Source: Campylobacter coli (GTDB taxonomy: Bacteria > Campylobacterota > Campylobacteria > Campylobacterales > Campylobacteraceae). From it: DNA of 64,000 bases. The stretch's first letter is position 1. Each line of letters begins with the position of its first letter. Below the pieces are notes generated by a model. The model did not search any database. It was not told the origin of the DNA and saw nothing but the letters and a program-made list of their open reading frames with translations. The DNA lies in the NCBI GenBank assembly GCA_039516895.1, contig CP154437.1, positions 1,116,001-1,180,000 of the forward strand, in the 5' to 3' direction. Both the position numbers and the translations under genes were made by a program. Below are positions 61,402 to 64,000 of the stretch, in pieces.

Positions 61402-62479
61402 TTTTATTCTCCTTAATAGGTATGATTAATTTTTGATTAATGCTTAAGTGATTTTTAGCGATTTTATTCAATTCTCGAATTTGCTCTACGCTAGTATTGT
61501 AAGTTTTAGCGATTTTATATAAAGAATCACCTGATTTTACAACATAAACTTTAGTCATAGGTATAGTTGTATCCACTTTTGCAAGCTTTTCAACTTTAAA
61601 ATTTTTATCAAAAAAAGCTACTTTATTTAAAGGAATATACATATAATATCCCTTACCTGGAGGAGTGAAACCATGTTTAAATTGTGGATTATATTTTTTA
61701 AAAGTTGCTAAGTCCATATTTAAATTTTTAGCTAAATCTTTTAATGCAACTGAAGAAGGAGCATCAACTTTTGCAAAATCATTATTTAAAGCGTAATTAA
61801 CCAAAGAGCCATCTTTATCAAGTAAAAAATCTCTGTCGTTAGCCAAGAAAGCTAGAGTTAAAATTTTACGTATAAAATTTCTAGTTTCCAAAGAAAGATA
61901 TTTTTTATCAGAATCAAGCAAAATTCTTAAATCATCACTTCCTGCTTGCTTTATTGCTTGACGCAATTTTCCATTTCCACAATTATAAGCTAAAAGTGCT
62001 AAATACCATTTGCCAAACTCTTCTTTTAAACTTTTTAAATAATGAACCGCAGCATATGTAGACTTCACAGGATCGCGTCTTTCATCAACATAAGCATCAA
62101 TTCTAAGTCCTAAATTTCTTGCTGTTGGTTGCATAAATTGCCACACGCCTACAGCCTTAGCATTAGAAACACTATGTGCTTTTAATCCCGATTCTACCAT
62201 TGCTAGATATAATATTTCTTCTGGAACTTCTTGCTGCGCTAGAATTTTTCTTATCATAGGAGTAACTTTTGAGAAATTTTGTATACCATCAATCAAAGTC
62301 GGTGCATGCTTCGATCTTAAATCCTGTTGACTTTGCACAAAAGCCAAATCACTTATAAAACTTGGATCAATATCTAAATTTCTTAAAACACTCATTTGTC
62401 TTTCATAAAATTCAGGAGTAGTAGTTTGCGCAAAAAGAAAGTTGTAAAATAAAATAAAACATAATATAATTTTTTTCAT
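61346..62479 (-). CDS. mltD: Membrane-bound lytic murein transglycosylase D-like
   Basis: The 377-residue product has a signal peptide (MKKIILCFILFYNFLFAQ), a lysozyme-like SLT domain (about residues 90-200: MVESGLKAHSVSNAKAVGVWQFMQPTA with catalytic Glu, then LALLAYNCGNGKLRQAI), and a LysM module at the end (about 310-355: VYVVKSGDSLYKIAKTYN). It cuts glycan strands. There is no lipobox, unlike E. coli MltD. The 3' end overlaps rlpA by 56 bases. Confidence 0.92.
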   Translation of the reverse strand: MKKIILCFILFYNFLFAQTTTPEFYERQMSVLRNLDIDPSFISDLAFVQSQQDLRSKHAPTLIDGIQNFSKVTPMIRKILAQQEVPEEILYLAMVESGLKAHSVSNAKAVGVWQFMQPTARNLGLRIDAYVDERRDPVKSTYAAVHYLKSLKEEFGKWYLALLAYNCGNGKLRQAIKQAGSDDLRILLDSDKKYLSLETRNFIRKILTLAFLANDRDFLLDKDGSLVNYALNNDFAKVDAPSSVALKDLAKNLNMDLATFKKYNPQFKHGFTPPGKGYYMYIPLNKVAFFDKNFKVEKLAKVDTTIPMTKVYVVKSGDSLYKIAKTYNTSVEQIRELNKIAKNHLSINQKLIIPIKENKNANYKTKAKENFTKVVSR

Positions 62480-62481
62480 AT

Positions 62482-63294
62482 TTAACCTTTAAAAAATAAT
62501 CTATAAGAATTTTCCAAACAAATCCCTAAAAGCTCTTGTCTTGGTAAATCAAGAATTTCACTCATTTTATTGGCCACTAATTGAGTCAATAAAGGCTCAT
62601 TCCTTTTACCGCGATAAGGCTCTGGAGTAAGATAGGGCGCATCTGTTTCTAGCAACAATCTATCTTTTGGAATTTGTGGTAAAATGTTTACTAAATTTTT
62701 AGCATTTTTAAATGTCAAAACACCACCGATTCCAAAATAAAATCCATCATTGCTAAGGCGCAATAAATGTTCGCTTGCATTAAAACAATGCAAAACCCCT
62801 CCAACAAGATCTTTAGAATGTTCATGTAAAATTTCATAAGTATCGTTATTTGCTTCGCGAGAGTGGATGATAACAGGCTTTTTGAATTCTTTAGCTAGTT
62901 CAAGTTGGGCTACAAAAAGTCTTTTTTGCTCTTCTTTTTCTTTTTCTCTTTCTTTAAAATCTTCACTTTTAAAACGAAAATAATCAAGCCCGCATTCACC
63001 TACAGCCACGCATTTTTCATCTTTTAAATACGCTCTTAGAATTTTCTCATCAAAACCTTCTAGCTCATAAGGATGTACGCCTGCGGCAAAAAATACATTT
63101 TTATATTTACTAGCAAGATCTGCCGCATAAGGCAAATCTTTAATATCTGCGCCTGGTATGATGATTTTTTCTATGCCATTATCAAACGAATGTTTTAAAA
63201 GCTCGTTTAAATCCTCTTTAAACACTTCACTATCTAAATGACAATGAGTATCGACGATCTTTAAACCATCTTTAAATTCAAGATTTAAGAACAT
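62482..63294 (-). CDS. tatD: TatD-family metal-dependent DNase
   Basis: The 270-residue product is a TatD hydrolase: VDTHCHLDSEVF (residues 14-25, two metal-binding His), AAGVHPYEL near residue 70, VGECGLDYF near residue 98, PVIIHSREANNDTYEIL near residue 140, and LLETDAPYLTP near residue 213. The family acts as a DNA exonuclease or endonuclease and in stress repair; it is not part of Tat export. It begins within the 3' end of the response-regulator gene (10-base overlap). Confidence 0.92.
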   Translation of the reverse strand: MFLNLEFKDGLKIVDTHCHLDSEVFKEDLNELLKHSFDNGIEKIIIPGADIKDLPYAADLASKYKNVFFAAGVHPYELEGFDEKILRAYLKDEKCVAVGECGLDYFRFKSEDFKEREKEKEEQKRLFVAQLELAKEFKKPVIIHSREANNDTYEILHEHSKDLVGGVLHCFNASEHLLRLSNDGFYFGIGGVLTFKNAKNLVNILPQIPKDRLLLETDAPYLTPEPYRGKRNEPLLTQLVANKMSEILDLPRQELLGICLENSYRLFFKG

Positions 63295-64000
63295 ACTTCT
63301 ACTCTATCTTTACCATTGGCCTTAGCTTGCGAAAGTGCTTTTGAAGCTTTATCAACTAAGGTTTCAAATTTATCTCCACTCTTAGCAAAAACCACTCCTA
63401 TGGAAGCGGTAAAAAAGACTTCATCCAAATTGACTAAAATTCCAGCTTTTTTTATATTGACTCGAATGCGAGAAAGAATTTTAATCGCCCTTTCTTGTGA
63501 AATATTCTTTAATACTATGCAAATTTTTTCAGCACTATATCTACCAACTATATCACGTCCTTTGGTTTCGTTAATAATCTCATCAGCACAAATTTTGACG
63601 ATTTTATCCCCTACTTCATAGCCATATTCTTCATTTAAATTTCTTAAATTGTCTATATCCAAGAACGCAAAAGCAAATTCTTCTTCTTTGCATGCAATTT
63701 CATTTAAATAATCCTCAACACAATTCAACAAAGCATTGGAATTTTTTATCCCGGAAATAGGATCAAGATTGTTATAAATACTTAAAAACTGCATATTGGC
63801 CATATAATGAAGACATTTATCTAAGCGACAATTTAAACTTTCTTTGCTTAAAGGTTTTACCAAATACTCATTAGCCCCACTTACAAGCAAACTAGCCTCT
63901 AAAGCATCATCTTTGTCGCCTAAAATAATTACACCCAATTCGCTATCGCTAAAACGAGTTCTTACCTCACTTAAAAGCTCGCTTCCACTGATAACAGGCA
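63285..64000 (-). CDS. cbrR: Response regulator with degenerate GGDEF domain (partial)
   Basis: The reading frame is open to the window edge; only the C-terminal part is present. Visible are the end of a receiver domain (ELGVIILGDKDDALEASLLVSGANEYLVKPLSKES, with the conserved Lys) and a GGDEF domain from LDPISGIKNSNAL to the stop. The metal/substrate Asp (AFLDIDNLRNLNEEYGYEVGD) is kept, but the catalytic GG(D/E)EF is GRYSAEKI. Diguanylate cyclase activity is therefore doubtful. By recalled position it is CbrR, a bile-resistance regulator with two receivers. An internal start should not be assigned, as coding continues upstream. Confidence 0.85.
   Translation of the reverse strand, partial: PVISGSELLSEVRTRFSDSELGVIILGDKDDALEASLLVSGANEYLVKPLSKESLNCRLDKCLHYMANMQFLSIYNNLDPISGIKNSNALLNCVEDYLNEIACKEEEFAFAFLDIDNLRNLNEEYGYEVGDKIVKICADEIINETKGRDIVGRYSAEKICIVLKNISQERAIKILSRIRVNIKKAGILVNLDEVFFTASIGVVFAKSGDKFETLVDKASKALSQAKANGKDRVEVCS

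Noticed and set aside
1-64000. Phase-variable poly-G or poly-C tracts, common in Campylobacter
   Set aside because: No run longer than about six G or C was seen, including in cheZ, where the five-proline codons are mixed.
1-64000. tRNA, rRNA, tmRNA, RNase P RNA and SRP RNA genes
   Set aside because: Every gap was read on both strands, and none holds their conserved segments.

Overview
This AT-rich window looks like a piece of a Campylobacter chromosome from the C. jejuni / C. coli group. The evidence is its dense, overlapping genes, TATAAT-type -10 boxes preceded by T-rich DNA ending in TTTG, a class II DAHP synthase, a third flagellin (FlaC), two distal-rod flgG-type genes behind a sigma-54 promoter, and a gene order that, from memory, runs like C. 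jejuni NCTC 11168 from about Cj0734 back to Cj0643. The species cannot be fixed by reading alone. No rRNA, tRNA, CRISPR, insertion sequence, prophage or long homopolymeric (phase-variable) G/C tract was seen.

Layout. 0-7 kb (+): an amino-acid binding lipoprotein, a 386-bp gene-free stretch, corA-mogA, then an M48 membrane protease, prmC, a DUF4149 membrane protein, flaC and a PLP-binding YggS protein. 7-13 kb (-): dnaE, an aroG-arsC/spx pair and a periplasmic transthyretin-like protein. 13-24 kb (-): one very long gene string, cheZ - U32 peptidase - purE - DUF3972 - glyQ - NIF3 - zinc-ribbon - waaA - rlu - ffh - rpsP - khpA - rimM - trmD - rplS. It joins chemotaxis, purine, LPS, tRNA-charging, protein-targeting and ribosome genes. 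24-34 kb: glnA (+); flgG2-flgG (-); ppiD-ftsA-ftsZ (-); rsmH plus an FtsL-like membrane protein (+). 34-41.7 kb: pta-ackA (-), flgH (+, sigma-54), ispG (-), and a coiled-coil protein - small protein - pseudopilin - priA string (-). 41.8-48 kb: uvrB (+), dcuB (-), and S4 - tsaE - lptB - rpoN (-). 48-56 kb (+): argG, rplI, hslV, hslU, era, two membrane proteins built like type II secretion GspL and GspM, then pepP. 56-64 kb (-): a response regulator cut by the window edge, tatD, mltD, rlpA, kdsC, lptC, lptA, engB, an MreD-like membrane protein and PBP2, which reads as an envelope-building block.

How it works together. rpoN lies in the same window as two flagellar promoters (flgG2 and flgH) that share an identical 21-base sigma-54 core. 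The last block links KDO production (kdsC), LPS export (lptC, lptA; lptB elsewhere), peptidoglycan cutting (mltD, rlpA) and elongation synthesis (PBP2).

Most genes are conserved housekeeping. The least described parts are: the GspL/GspM-like pair with an orphan pseudopilin 11 kb away, possibly parts of the DNA-uptake machine; an FtsL candidate with a 225-residue cytoplasmic extension; a ZapB-like coiled-coil protein with a small partner; a GGDEF protein whose catalytic signature is lost; and a glutamine synthetase whose adenylylation tyrosine is phenylalanine. Several junctions lack variable genes that I recall from NCTC 11168, suggesting a lean version of this region.
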